Of a DNA stretch of 24,257 nucleotides, positions 7,087-15,427 are shown piece after piece. Every line of letters begins with the position of its first letter. Positions within the stretch are counted from its first letter, which is position 1. The position numbers and the translations under genes are program-made. The stretch is from a virus: positions 1 to 24,257 of the IMG/VR virus record IMGVR_UViG_3300046370_000446; one strand, written 5' to 3'. The notes under the pieces are model-generated. The model saw only the letters and a list, made by a program, of their open reading frames with translations. It searched no databases and was not told the DNA's origin.

Positions 7087-9162
7087 TTAACTTTCTTCAT
7101 TATTTATTTTTTTACTATGATAAAGTATAGCTGCTGGATAAGATACAATTTCATGCTGTTCAGATATATCTAATACATCAGACATAATATTTAAATTTTC
7201 TATATTATTAAAATCTTTTATACATGAACTTAACGCTTCCTCCCATTTATCGTGCTCTGTAGACATTACAATGCTTTCAGTTAACGTGTCTATAATACCT
7301 TTATGCTCTTTGGAAAGCCTTTTCTTTTTATAGTGCTTCTTGATGGCCTTTTCAGCTTCTGACCTTAAGTTTTCTATATTGTATACCACTTGTTGTATAT
7401 TTTTCCTACTATGCATTTCGTCTGAAGCTAGTACGCTTGAGGGCTTAGTCGTTGTACCAGCGGGTCTACCAGTATCCTGTTTTACTGGCTTCGGTTGAGC
7501 GGGTTGTTGTTGAGCAGTTTTTTGCTGCTCCATATTCATCTTGTGTTGCTCTTCCTTCATCTCTTGATCTTCTTCGCTAAGAATTGGCTGAGCTGCTGAT
7601 AGTGGAGTATAATAACCTTTTTCTCTCTGCTCGACAAATCTTTCTTGAGCTGCAGGCAAATCTTGAGGGTCGGGATAAACGCCCTGCTTAAGCGCAACCA
7701 TACCTTGCTCTGGAGTTATTATGCCCATCTCTATTAGCCTAGATGTAACTCTTTGTAATTGAACTTCATCCTTGATGTCAATTTCTACAAATTTAGCTGT
7801 TGGAAAATTCTTAAATCCCATAGCTTGGCAGACTTGTTTGATTTGAGGCTGTAAAACATCATTTAAAAATGCGTTTCTAGCTTCTTTTAATCTTTCCAGG
7901 AATATTTGAGCTTTGACCTGTGTACTGGAATAGTTTTCTTTTCCTACAATAATATTTTGAAGACCTTCTTTAATATCTTCATTCACTATCTGATATTTAG
8001 TTGGACCTAAAACTTTATTTAAGTCTGGTATTACAAATTCAGCTTTGGTTGTATAGTCCGCTATCAACGCCCTACCAATACTTTCGTTTTGAAATAGAGC
8101 CTGCATAGCTTTTAAATTATTTGGATTGACTCCACCTTTATCTGGAGTGTTACCCATAGTGACTAAAAGGATTACATTTTCAATAGTTCTAGTTATAGCT
8201 TGATCTACTTTCTTTAACTCCATTTTCCAGTTTATATCGTCTAATACAGGAAATCCAAAAGGAACAGCAAAAGGTTCATAATCTTGTTTTTTATAAAAAG
8301 AAAAAATTAATTTATTAGGATCTAAATCAACCATGATGCCATCGCTCATGAATTGGTTTTGCTGAATTTTATCTTTAGCGTCTTGAGGTAAAGCTTCAAA
8401 TATTTCTTTATCATAATCTGATTGCGGAAACTTTAATTTTTCTATATCATACTCACTAAGTATTTTTTTATATATACCATTTTTGGAGCTAAAGGTTAAA
8501 GCTCTATCAGCAACAAAATCATATGGATTTAAAAATACATATCCTACTGGAATTTTCTTGGACCCAATATTCTTACCTTCTGATCCGTAAACTTGATTTA
8601 ATTTTATCAAGTCTTCTGTTGTAAATTTGCCGTCAAGTTTGTACATAAATACATTACCTGACCTGTAGTACTCTCTAAAATATTGATCTTTTAATTTCCA
8701 AATTTTTACCTTCTCAAGCCATTTATTTATAAATACCTTAGCTTTCTCTGATCCACCGTCTAGATAAAGGTCTGAGTTAGAGAATTCAGCCATTACATCT
8801 ACGGCGTTCCTGAATATAGGTACATTAGCGTAAGCTTTTTGACATAACTCTATAGAAACTCTGGGAGTTACATAAGAATCTTTATATGAATAAGGAAGCG
8901 CAGTTTGCTCTATGTTAATGTACTTATTTTTCTTGGGAGCTCTTGTGATCCTGTTTGACCTGAATCTTGTAGATTCTTCTTCTGATATTTGACCTACGTT
9001 TCTAACTGGACAAGATGCTTCGGTATAGTAAGATTCTCCTGCACTAGCTGGTTGAACGTCTTCTAAATTATCCATCAGAGAATTTAAATCTTCTCCTTCG
9101 CTTTTAGCTTCGCTTTTAAATTTATTCCAGTAAGATGATTTTTTATTATATTTTCTTGGCAT
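7087..9162 (-). CDS. Portal protein
   Basis: A 691-residue protein between TerL and the protease/scaffold, the usual portal position. The N-terminus is basic (MPRKYNKKSSYWNKFKSE). The core contains NVPIFRNAVDVMAEFSNSDLYLDGG and KLKDQYFREYYRSGNVFMYKLDG, which resemble the clip-to-wing entry of large portals (pairs of crossings, then an RSGNxF motif). LTFSSKNGIYKKILSEYDI and PVLDDINWKMELKKVDQAITRTIENVILLVTMG fit the long stem and crown helices. A Gln-rich linker (HKMNMEQQKTAQQQPAQPKP) separates the core from a helical C-terminal extension of ~100 residues, which is longer than in many portals. It would form the dodecameric DNA channel and docking site for TerL. The start is set by a GTGTA box with a TACTAT -10-like element 5 nt before the ATG. 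Confidence 0.82.
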   Translation of the reverse strand: MPRKYNKKSSYWNKFKSEAKSEGEDLNSLMDNLEDVQPASAGESYYTEASCPVRNVGQISEEESTRFRSNRITRAPKKNKYINIEQTALPYSYKDSYVTPRVSIELCQKAYANVPIFRNAVDVMAEFSNSDLYLDGGSEKAKVFINKWLEKVKIWKLKDQYFREYYRSGNVFMYKLDGKFTTEDLIKLNQVYGSEGKNIGSKKIPVGYVFLNPYDFVADRALTFSSKNGIYKKILSEYDIEKLKFPQSDYDKEIFEALPQDAKDKIQQNQFMSDGIMVDLDPNKLIFSFYKKQDYEPFAVPFGFPVLDDINWKMELKKVDQAITRTIENVILLVTMGNTPDKGGVNPNNLKAMQALFQNESIGRALIADYTTKAEFVIPDLNKVLGPTKYQIVNEDIKEGLQNIIVGKENYSSTQVKAQIFLERLKEARNAFLNDVLQPQIKQVCQAMGFKNFPTAKFVEIDIKDEVQLQRVTSRLIEMGIITPEQGMVALKQGVYPDPQDLPAAQERFVEQREKGYYTPLSAAQPILSEEDQEMKEEQHKMNMEQQKTAQQQPAQPKPVKQDTGRPAGTTTKPSSVLASDEMHSRKNIQQVVYNIENLRSEAEKAIKKHYKKKRLSKEHKGIIDTLTESIVMSTEHDKWEEALSSCIKDFNNIENLNIMSDVLDISEQHEIVSYPAAILYHSKKINNEES

Positions 9163-9164
9163 AT

Positions 9165-9180
9165 TAGATAGTACACCAAA
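9165..9180 (-). promoter_or_regulatory. Candidate late promoter (GTGTA box) of portal
   Basis: On the minus strand TTTGGTGTACTATCTAAT abuts the ATG. GTGTA is at 9176-9172, and the ATG follows after 9 nt. No Shine-Dalgarno sequence is present. Confidence 0.45.
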
Positions 9181-9227
9181 GATTACAAAAGTCTATGAAA
9201 AGTTAAAAGTTAACTTTGACTTTACTT

Positions 9228-11108
9228 TTAAATCATAATTGGAGTAAAGGTGGCGTCCACAGGAGTTTCCTCTACATTCATCATGTCATAATAAGTTTTT
9301 ATCATCCAGTTGCCCAATACTAAAGCTGAGTAAGAGTCTTTTCTTGTTTTACTTGGCCCAGTCTGCCTTCTTAAGTTTGACGGCAACCCAAAAGTTTGAG
9401 TTCCTTGAGGCGTAGAAGTCACTTGTATCAAGGCGCATTGGTTTTTTGTATAGTTTACCATATCGTATTGATGCTCCAGGAAGTCTAATTGCTTAGCTCC
9501 ACCTGTGCTTCTTAATGATTCTTTTTGATTCGGTAGAAATACTAAACTATCTATAGGTATATCTTTTTTAAGCTGTTTGTGGTAATTTTCATCCAGAGGC
9601 CTACCTCCAAACCATAATCTTTTGTGGTCAAAGTTAGCTTGCAAAAGTTCATTAGACTTTCTAATCCAGTCGGAAGTAGCCTTCCTTAAAATACAAATTT
9701 TCTTTTCTTGTAAATTATATTGGGTTTTTGCATCCCGCAAAGACTCTTGATAATGCTCTGTGTTATCTAAATCAGCAACAATTTCTTTAATATTTATTTT
9801 GCTTTTATTGAATTGTTCACTAGCATTAGCTCCCTGTAAAAATTGAACACCTCCACCATAGTCACCAACAATAGCAACAATATTAAAATTATTTAATAGA
9901 TAATGAAAATAATTAATATGATCATTCATCTTCAAACCAGGTACAGCATAACTATGAACTAATGTACCAGTTTTTGTATTATCATTTAATTTAAAAACTT
10001 GTATAGCAAAATCGTCAGAACTCTCACTTTCAGCCCAACTTGGGTCAAACGCAAGTAAGTATTTTGAGTCTCTATCTCCAGAAATTTCAAGACATGGATC
10101 TTCTCCATCTTTTATGGTGCATTCTGCCATAGTGGATGTCTTAAAGAATCCAGAACTATCATCTGTAAATATAGCGTTAAACTCTCTGTCAAACTGAGAC
10201 TGACTCATTGTCTGCTTTGATTGGTTAATCAAGTTTTGATCGTATAATGCTTCTGGAGCAACATCATAGCTAAAATGCATTATCACTCTTTTAGATTGAT
10301 CTTTTGATCCTGGAGGAGCTCCATTAAGTATCAAGTCTTCAAAAGTTTCATATACTTTGTATAAGTACTCAAATTTATAACTAGCAGAAGAAAGGGCAAT
10401 AAGTTTATTGTTTGGCCATTGGTATCTTTGATCTTCAGTCATTTTACCTTTAGCTATCATTTCATCTTCTAGCTTTCTAACCTTTTCTCTTTCTGTAGGA
10501 TTTTGAACAACACTTAAGAATGGCAATATAACCTCATTGTAAATGTGTTCAGGCATAAGCAAAAACTCATCAATAATAATTCTATGAAATCTAAATCCAC
10601 GAAGTTTAGATCCGTCACCCAACGGTAAAGCAATAATTTTTGATTCGCCAATCTCTAAAGTCCATTGATCATTTTTCTTAGATTTTTTAGTAATACATTG
10701 TGATAGAAATGCAGCTTCAGGTTTTCTAGCTATATCTTCTATCTTTTCAAAAATCATCTTTGATTGCCTAAAGGTAGCAGCAAGAATACCTATTTGAACT
10801 CCTTGATTAAATATCGCATCCAAAAAAGCATAAATTGCAGTACTAAAAGATTTAGACATACCACGACTCCATATACCCAAGAAGTAGTCCGTTTCAAGCA
10901 TAGATTTAATCGCTAGATGCTGAAACGGAAATAAATCAACACCTGCAATTAAGTTGGTTGTAAACGTTATATTGTTTCTTAAAAAGTCATGTAATAATAG
11001 CTTGGCATCAGGCTCTTCAATCAATCCTTTAACTTTTAATATGTCTTCGTTATTATTAAGGTTGTATTGGCCTTTTCCGCTAAGTAGCTTTCCTTCGTCC
11101 CAAGTCAT
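9228..11108 (-). CDS. terL: Terminase large subunit
   Basis: A 626-residue DNA-packaging motor with both expected domains. ATPase: Walker A variant SRGMSKS (residues 81-87), Walker B IIIDE (177-181) and coupling motif ALSSAS (~238-243). RNase H-like nuclease: acidic residues in LLAFDPSW (Asp355), IVGDYGGG (Asp416) and HQYDMVNY (Asp549), the usual metal-binding triad of phage terminases. The length is typical. It cuts the concatemer and drives DNA through the portal encoded next. Its ATG overlaps the stop of the upstream ERCC4-type nuclease gene (ATGA), so the two are probably translationally coupled. No Shine-Dalgarno sequence is visible. Confidence 0.93.
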   Translation of the reverse strand: MTWDEGKLLSGKGQYNLNNNEDILKVKGLIEEPDAKLLLHDFLRNNITFTTNLIAGVDLFPFQHLAIKSMLETDYFLGIWSRGMSKSFSTAIYAFLDAIFNQGVQIGILAATFRQSKMIFEKIEDIARKPEAAFLSQCITKKSKKNDQWTLEIGESKIIALPLGDGSKLRGFRFHRIIIDEFLLMPEHIYNEVILPFLSVVQNPTEREKVRKLEDEMIAKGKMTEDQRYQWPNNKLIALSSASYKFEYLYKVYETFEDLILNGAPPGSKDQSKRVIMHFSYDVAPEALYDQNLINQSKQTMSQSQFDREFNAIFTDDSSGFFKTSTMAECTIKDGEDPCLEISGDRDSKYLLAFDPSWAESESSDDFAIQVFKLNDNTKTGTLVHSYAVPGLKMNDHINYFHYLLNNFNIVAIVGDYGGGVQFLQGANASEQFNKSKINIKEIVADLDNTEHYQESLRDAKTQYNLQEKKICILRKATSDWIRKSNELLQANFDHKRLWFGGRPLDENYHKQLKKDIPIDSLVFLPNQKESLRSTGGAKQLDFLEHQYDMVNYTKNQCALIQVTSTPQGTQTFGLPSNLRRQTGPSKTRKDSYSALVLGNWMIKTYYDMMNVEETPVDATFTPIMI

Positions 11109-12025
11109 TGTTTATCTATAAAATATTGTAAGTCTGTTTCCCATAATTTTTTACCGTAAACTAAAAGTTTTGGAATAATTTCTTCTGACTGTTTTCTGCT
11201 GCCTGTAAATACGAATTGACACTTTCTAGGAAACTGGTGAAAGAGTAATCTCATATTATGCCATATATATGACAGGTTTGACTGCCTTGGCCCAAACATA
11301 TTATTTTTAATGATTTTTTCTATAGAGCTTTCCACTACGATAAATATGTATGCGTCAAAATCTTTTGCCCTTTCTAGCTCTCTGGTAAATCTTTTAAACC
11401 CAGTAGTCATAGTGCTTTTAAAGTCGGCTTCGCTTTTTCTATCTACATAAGTATAATCGTAATGAGGGGCCCCTACAGCATAATCTCCAAAGTCAAGCTT
11501 CATCGACATAGAGTTGCTAAAAGACAGGGGTTGCTGCTCTCTAGTATCTATAAGAATTTTAATATTATCCAGTTCTGGATTGTTTTTAAAAAAATCTTTC
11601 ATTATGTTTTTACCTAATAATGGCTTAATTTTTAATTCATCGCATGCTTTAGAATAAGATCCAAAAAAATGCTTATACATATCCATTGAGGGTAAATCAT
11701 GCAATTCAAGCTCTAGGTAACAAGGCGCGTACGCCAATTCCTTGTCCGTAACGCGCGCTGAAAGCTGTTTTAGTATATATTCCTTGACTTCCTTAGGGTC
11801 AGCCTCCAAAGCCCATTTTCTAAGGTTTTCTCGCGAGGCAAAGTCAACATTAAAATAATCATTTTTATTTTTAAATTCTAATAATTTATTATTATATCTA
11901 TCTCGACGCTGATACATATTAACATAATATTCAGCAAGCGGAATTTTATGCGTCTTCGGGATATGCAGGTGAAGACCTCTTTCACTATCAAAAGATTTTC
12001 CACAGATCTTGCATTCGAAACTCAT
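11105..12025 (-). CDS. C2H2 zinc finger plus ERCC4-type nuclease, coupled to TerL
   Basis: I take the ATG at 12025 (306 residues, MSFECKICGKSF) over an in-frame TTG 12 nt upstream. The N-terminus is a C2H2 zinc finger: Cys5, Cys8, His21, His26. Residues ~155-235 match the ERCC4/XPF nuclease core: ILIDTREQQP (160-165), FGDY (179-182), a DRK variant (195-197) of the ERK motif, then a helix with TRELERA and the strand FIVVES. Asp, Glu and Lys of these motifs bind metal and cut DNA in XPF/Mus81-type enzymes, usually at branched or flap structures. The stop overlaps the TerL start (ATGA), so expression is tied to packaging. A role in clearing branches or nicks from concatemers before packaging is plausible; that is inference. 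Confidence 0.78.
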   Translation of the reverse strand: MSFECKICGKSFDSERGLHLHIPKTHKIPLAEYYVNMYQRRDRYNNKLLEFKNKNDYFNVDFASRENLRKWALEADPKEVKEYILKQLSARVTDKELAYAPCYLELELHDLPSMDMYKHFFGSYSKACDELKIKPLLGKNIMKDFFKNNPELDNIKILIDTREQQPLSFSNSMSMKLDFGDYAVGAPHYDYTYVDRKSEADFKSTMTTGFKRFTRELERAKDFDAYIFIVVESSIEKIIKNNMFGPRQSNLSYIWHNMRLLFHQFPRKCQFVFTGSRKQSEEIIPKLLVYGKKLWETDLQYFIDKQ

Positions 12026-12061
12026 TTTATTAAACAATAATAATTATAATCCTTTTTACGC

Positions 12062-12089
12062 AAAAACCTTGAGTGGGAGTTCTCAAGGT
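12062..12089 (-). terminator. Intrinsic terminator separating the regulatory and packaging blocks
   Basis: Perfect 8-bp arms ACCTTGAG (12066-12073) and CTCAAGGT (12082-12089) enclose an 8-nt loop. On the minus strand five Ts follow (12066-12062). It lies 33 nt past the 75-residue gene and before the ERCC4-type nuclease gene. Confidence 0.85.
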
Positions 12090-12121
12090 CTTTAACGGCT
12101 AAACTAAGCAGAAATAAATTG

Positions 12122-12349
12122 TTAAACAGAAACTTCTTTTTTCGCTTCTCCTTGAGATTCTTCTTCAGCTTTTTTAATTTTGTTAATTAATTCCTCTTTT
12201 TCCGCTTCGGACATTTTGTCCAAGCGGTCGTTAGCCAAATGAACCGAGTAAAATTTTGCCGCCTCAATTAAGCCGTTAATGCTTAACTGGTTGACTATAG
12301 CGTTCGCAAGGGTTTCAACCATTTGTTTTCTATTTTCTTCTTGAGTCAT
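12122..12349 (-). CDS. Hypothetical small helical protein
   Basis: 75 residues, not recognised. It is predicted mostly helical: a hydrophobic/amphipathic part (MVETLANAIVNQLSINGLIEAAKFYSVHLANDRL), then a charged coiled-coil-like tail (MSEAEKEELINKIKKAEEES). It is the last gene before a strong terminator and has no clear Shine-Dalgarno sequence. An A/T-rich 56-nt gap separates it from the upstream gene, so it may have its own promoter. No function can be inferred beyond membership of the block that carries the sigma factor. Confidence 0.7.
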   Translation of the reverse strand: MTQEENRKQMVETLANAIVNQLSINGLIEAAKFYSVHLANDRLDKMSEAEKEELINKIKKAEEESQGEAKKEVSV

Positions 12350-12405
12350 TTTATTTTTTTTATATGTTAATGTTTATATTATAATAAATGTATTTTTTAT
12401 TTATT

Positions 12406-12660
12406 CTATAGTTTATATTCTATATTACCTTCTTCTAGTGATTTGTTTTCTGGTTCACTGACTTTCTTGAAGGTGTTCTCTATGGTTTCGACGCCGCCAA
12501 CATCTTCTTCCATAAGATTCTTTGGACTAATAATAGTCTTTAGGGCTTTAATAATAATATTGTCTGTCTCTGAGACAGGTTTAAAATCAGGCTCCTTATC
12601 AAAGACTTCCTGAATTTTTTCATATTCATAATCACCAATTAATAATTCAATTCTTTTCAT
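12406..12660 (-). CDS. Hypothetical small acidic protein
   Basis: 84 residues, not recognised. The N-terminus looks folded (MKRIELLIGDYEYEKIQEVF). The rest is acidic and polar, with ETDNIIIKALKTIISPKN in the middle and a likely disordered Glu/Asn tail. The ATG overlaps the stop of the 349-residue gene upstream (ATGA), so it is translationally coupled to it and may act with it. Confidence 0.68.
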   Translation of the reverse strand: MKRIELLIGDYEYEKIQEVFDKEPDFKPVSETDNIIIKALKTIISPKNLMEEDVGGVETIENTFKKVSEPENKSLEEGNIEYKL

Positions 12661-13706
12661 GTTGCATCGTGTTTTGAGATTCCTAGTATTCTAGCTTTCC
12701 AGCTATCCATATTATCAAGTCGAGTAACCTCTTCGTCAACTAATTTTTTTTGCATTTCTGCTAATTCAACCATTCGACGTCGTTCGTCCTCTATTTGAAA
12801 GTTTTTAACTAAAGATAAAATAGTTGCATTTTCTTTATTTTTATTTTTAAGTCTTTCTGCTCTATCTCCATTTAATTTTTTAATTAGAGACTCCATTCTC
12901 TTTTCACACTTGTCGTACTCATCAGTTTTAGACTTTAGTACTTCGGCCAACCTAACCGTCATGTCTTGCTGATCTTCGACTTCATTAAACATAGTATTTA
13001 ACTTTTCAATGTGAGAAGAAATATTTTTTAAATTAATATAATCAACACAAACATTAATATATAAATTTATTTCATCACTTGTTAGATCTGGTTTATCCCA
13101 TGTGGCTCTTATAAACTCAGCCTCGAATAACTCTCTATCTTTCATTGAAGAGTAATTACTAATGACTTGTATGAATCTAGGCGCCGAAAGACTCCTTAAT
13201 AACGATTCTATACAATTTCTCTCGTCGTGGGATAGTTTTTCTTCCTGAAGTTCTATGTGGCAAAACTCATTAACCTTAGTTATTCCTGTGGATATAAGTT
13301 TAGGTGCTGCATAGACCCTATTAACGGCACTTTCACTGTCGTGTACATATGCAGGCTCATATTCTCTTAAAAAGTCTAATACAGCCACGTGTTGCTTTGA
13401 GAATCTTTTTACAGAAATTTCTGGCCATAACATTTCTGATATCTGAAATGCGCTCAGTCCATTTTTTGCCTGTTGCTTTGTAAATTCTATTTGAGAATCA
13501 GTTAGTTCAATATCTTCTACTTTATCCCATTTTGTAGTTTTATAGTCGAGGCTTTGTTCTGCTAGAAACTTTTTGACAGCGCGACCTTCCTTGCTTCTGC
13601 CATCTAAGCTATCATCTTCAAATACTATTCTAGTTAAATCAATTAAATTAGGAGTATCTTTAAAATTATCTCTTATTTTTTGTCTTTGATCTTTATTTAA
13701 TTTCAT
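12657..13706 (-). CDS. HTH and coiled-coil protein, possible terminase small subunit
   Basis: 349 residues. Residues ~68-112 (LTDSQIEFTKQQAKNGLSAFQISEMLW, then SVKRFSKQHVAVLDFL) look like a helix-turn-helix with a repeated-subunit style. A long central helical part follows (NRVYAAPKLISTGITKVNEF, then FIQVISNYSSMKD). From ~240 on there is a strongly charged coiled coil (VRLAEVLKSKTDEYDKCEKRMESLIKKL). DNA binding at one end and oligomerisation at the other is the usual plan of terminase small subunits, and TerL lacks any other candidate partner here. The gene sits with the sigma factor and not next to TerL, so a transcription role is an alternative. It overlaps the sigma gene by 14 nt and has GGGAG 6 nt before its ATG. 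Confidence 0.6.
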   Translation of the reverse strand: MKLNKDQRQKIRDNFKDTPNLIDLTRIVFEDDSLDGRSKEGRAVKKFLAEQSLDYKTTKWDKVEDIELTDSQIEFTKQQAKNGLSAFQISEMLWPEISVKRFSKQHVAVLDFLREYEPAYVHDSESAVNRVYAAPKLISTGITKVNEFCHIELQEEKLSHDERNCIESLLRSLSAPRFIQVISNYSSMKDRELFEAEFIRATWDKPDLTSDEINLYINVCVDYINLKNISSHIEKLNTMFNEVEDQQDMTVRLAEVLKSKTDEYDKCEKRMESLIKKLNGDRAERLKNKNKENATILSLVKNFQIEDERRRMVELAEMQKKLVDEEVTRLDNMDSWKARILGISKHDAT

Positions 13707-14454
13707 CGTCGTCTCCCAAGAATGTTATACCTTTTCTTTCTAAAATCTTTGCTGCTTTTTCTTTTAATGTTTTTCTTAAATTTTTAATTTGCTTGTATCC
13801 AGCTTTTCTTCCTGTCTCTGTGCTCTTGAAACCCATTTTTTGAGCAACTTCTTCGTCTGTTAGGTTTTGAACAAATAATAACTGAAATGCTTGAAATTGT
13901 CTGTCATTTAGAATATTTTTTAATTCTTGCACTAATTTATCAGAGCATCTCTGTATATCTAAATCTAAGTATGTTTCAGAGTTAGAAGTTATTTCATGCA
14001 TGTGGTTTTCTAACGATAATGTTATTTTTACATTATATGCATGCTTTTTTGTTTTTTCCCATTTCTTATACAATGGGCAGGTTTTATCCTGTTGGCCAGA
14101 TTTTGTAAAGCTACAGAGGTTTAAATCTGCATCATTATTAAACGGGCAGTTAAGGCATGGTCTAGCATAATTACTATAATGATTCCTTAAAATGTTTTTC
14201 ATTTGATTGGCTATTATTTTATTTAGCCAAGGCTTAATGGGTCTTTCTTGATCCCATTGATCCCATTTTTTATAAATGTGCGCCCTAATTATTTGGCAAA
14301 CATCATCGAAGTCAATCCATGTAACAGAGTTAAGGAACCAATTCCTTTTTCTTTTTAAGAGTTCTACATCTATAGTCTTATAAAGATCCTCATAAGTTAA
14401 ATGAGGCTTTTTAGACTCTGACTCTTTACTTTCCTTTTTCTTCTTTCGGGGCAT
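13693..14454 (-). CDS. Phage RNA polymerase sigma factor with a four-cysteine insertion
   Basis: 253 residues with a group IV-like sigma layout. Region 2-like: residues ~44-92 (SVTWIDFDDVCQIIRAHIYK, then KPWLNKIIANQMKNILR), the helices that bind core polymerase and the -10 element. Region 4-like: ~181-232 (LNDRQFQAFQLLFVQNLTDE, then a helix-turn-helix ending KQIKNLRKTL), which reads the -35 element or upstream DNA. Between them are Cys100, Cys103, Cys114 and Cys126 (C-x2-C-x10-C-x11-C), a likely zinc site not found in ordinary sigma factors. The N-terminus is very basic (MPRKKKKESKE). It probably directs host polymerase to phage late promoters; the GTGTA boxes in this window are the best candidate targets. 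It overlaps the zinc-ribbon gene by 29 nt and the next gene by 14 nt. Confidence 0.82.
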   Translation of the reverse strand: MPRKKKKESKESESKKPHLTYEDLYKTIDVELLKRKRNWFLNSVTWIDFDDVCQIIRAHIYKKWDQWDQERPIKPWLNKIIANQMKNILRNHYSNYARPCLNCPFNNDADLNLCSFTKSGQQDKTCPLYKKWEKTKKHAYNVKITLSLENHMHEITSNSETYLDLDIQRCSDKLVQELKNILNDRQFQAFQLLFVQNLTDEEVAQKMGFKSTETGRKAGYKQIKNLRKTLKEKAAKILERKGITFLGDDDEIK

Positions 14455-14737
14455 CTACAATATCTTCGAATTTATGAACAATATTGCCTCCTGAAGTTAC
14501 TTCGTAACTTAAAGAAGATATTGATGGCACATAATCTATATCTGTTTCGTCTTCTGATATTTCTACTGGAGATGCTTTGGGTTGAGCTCTTTTAAGTGTT
14601 CTTTTTTTTGTGGATTGAGGGGCAGGCTTACTTATAGCTTGGCCCCCAAATGAAAAACCACAAGAAGAACAAAAATTTGGTTTTTTACCTGAATATTCGT
14701 TTTTAGATCCGCACTCTGTACAAAATATTGTTTGCAT
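14426..14737 (-). CDS. Small zinc-ribbon protein
   Basis: 103 residues. The first 30 form a zinc ribbon, FCTECGSKNE and FCSSCGFSFGG, with two CxxC knuckles. A basic, Pro/Lys-rich linker (KPAPQSTKKRTLKRAQPKAS) and an acidic C-terminal half (ISEDETDIDYVPSISS, then KFEDIVDAPKEEKGK) follow. The gene overlaps the start of the sigma factor by 29 nt in another frame, so the two are made together. A partner or coactivator of the sigma factor is possible (inference from overlap only); zinc ribbons are also common in nucleases and other phage proteins. A TATAAT box lies 9 nt before the ATG. Confidence 0.68.
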   Translation of the reverse strand: MQTIFCTECGSKNEYSGKKPNFCSSCGFSFGGQAISKPAPQSTKKRTLKRAQPKASPVEISEDETDIDYVPSISSLSYEVTSGGNIVHKFEDIVDAPKEEKGK

Positions 14738-14780
14738 AATATTTTTATTATAAATAAAACGCTTAGAAAAATCTATTTAA

Positions 14781-15410
14781 TTATATTAAATAACCAGCTA
14801 TTATCCTAGCTTGTCTTTTCATAAATTCATCTGTATCTTGTGCAAATTCTTTTTTATCGTTAATACTACAGGAGCCTATAGAGCTTTTTGAGGCACAATT
14901 TTTTATGTAGTCAACCCCTAGTATTCCTATCACTGTATTGTTCAAAGTTTTTATTGGTATATTATATATACTTTTTATTCCCTTTTGCTTCATCATCATT
15001 GCAAATGAATGATCTTTTGCCACTTCCGCTTCTAAATATGCAAATTTTCCAGCATTAATTAATTCATTGATATATTCATGAAAGTTTGACACAATATGGT
15101 TTTGCGAGAATTCACATTCTCTGCTGATTCCATTTTCAACCATTTCGTGTGTGCAACTAAACTTTTGTTGACTTCTTCCTGATACATAATAACCTCCATT
15201 GTGAAACTGTAAAATGTAGGCTCTATCTGCCCCCATTTCTTTCATTACGAAATCAAGAGCTGTATAAATGTTTTCGTTATTTTGAGTTTCGTTTAATATT
15301 GGATCTCGTGAATTAATTTTCTTTTTAGAGTTTTTTCTAGAAATTAAAACGCTTGCAATTGTCGCTGCCGCACCAATTAATGCGGACACTATAATATAAA
15401 GACCGTCCAT
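14781..15410 (-). CDS. Membrane-anchored GAF-like domain protein
   Basis: 209 residues. An N-terminal signal anchor (LYIIVSALIGAAATIASVLI, residues ~4-23) is followed by a basic stop-transfer (SRKNSKKK), placing the rest in the cytoplasm. Residues ~45-180 resemble a GAF fold: ALDFVMKEMGADRAYILQFHNGG, KFSCTHEMVENGIS, and SIYNIPIKTLNNTVIGILGVDYI, the usual pattern of a sensory alpha/beta sandwich. The C-terminus holds extra cysteines. GAF domains bind small ligands such as nucleotides, so it may sense the cell state at the membrane, or be part of lysis control; neither is shown. The ATG follows a GTGTA box by 9 nt, and that box overlaps the PhoH stop codon. No enzymatic domain is attached. Confidence 0.68.
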   Translation of the reverse strand: MDGLYIIVSALIGAAATIASVLISRKNSKKKINSRDPILNETQNNENIYTALDFVMKEMGADRAYILQFHNGGYYVSGRSQQKFSCTHEMVENGISRECEFSQNHIVSNFHEYINELINAGKFAYLEAEVAKDHSFAMMMKQKGIKSIYNIPIKTLNNTVIGILGVDYIKNCASKSSIGSCSINDKKEFAQDTDEFMKRQARIIAGYLI

Positions 15411-15427
15411 ATTTTTTAGTACACTAT
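15411..15427 (-). promoter_or_regulatory. Candidate late promoter (GTGTA box) of the GAF-like gene
   Basis: On the minus strand AATAGTGTACTAAAAAAT directly precedes the ATG. GTGTA is at 15424-15420, so it overlaps the last base of the PhoH stop codon region. No Shine-Dalgarno sequence is present. Confidence 0.42.

Noticed and set aside
9197-9222. A/T-rich palindrome around AAAGTTAACTTT after TerL as a terminator
   Set aside because: It has no G/C in the stem core and no clean T-run; too weak to call.
12026-12037. TTG start adding four residues to the ERCC4-type nuclease
   Set aside because: The ATG at 12025 gives a finger starting at residue 5, and no signal favours the TTG.
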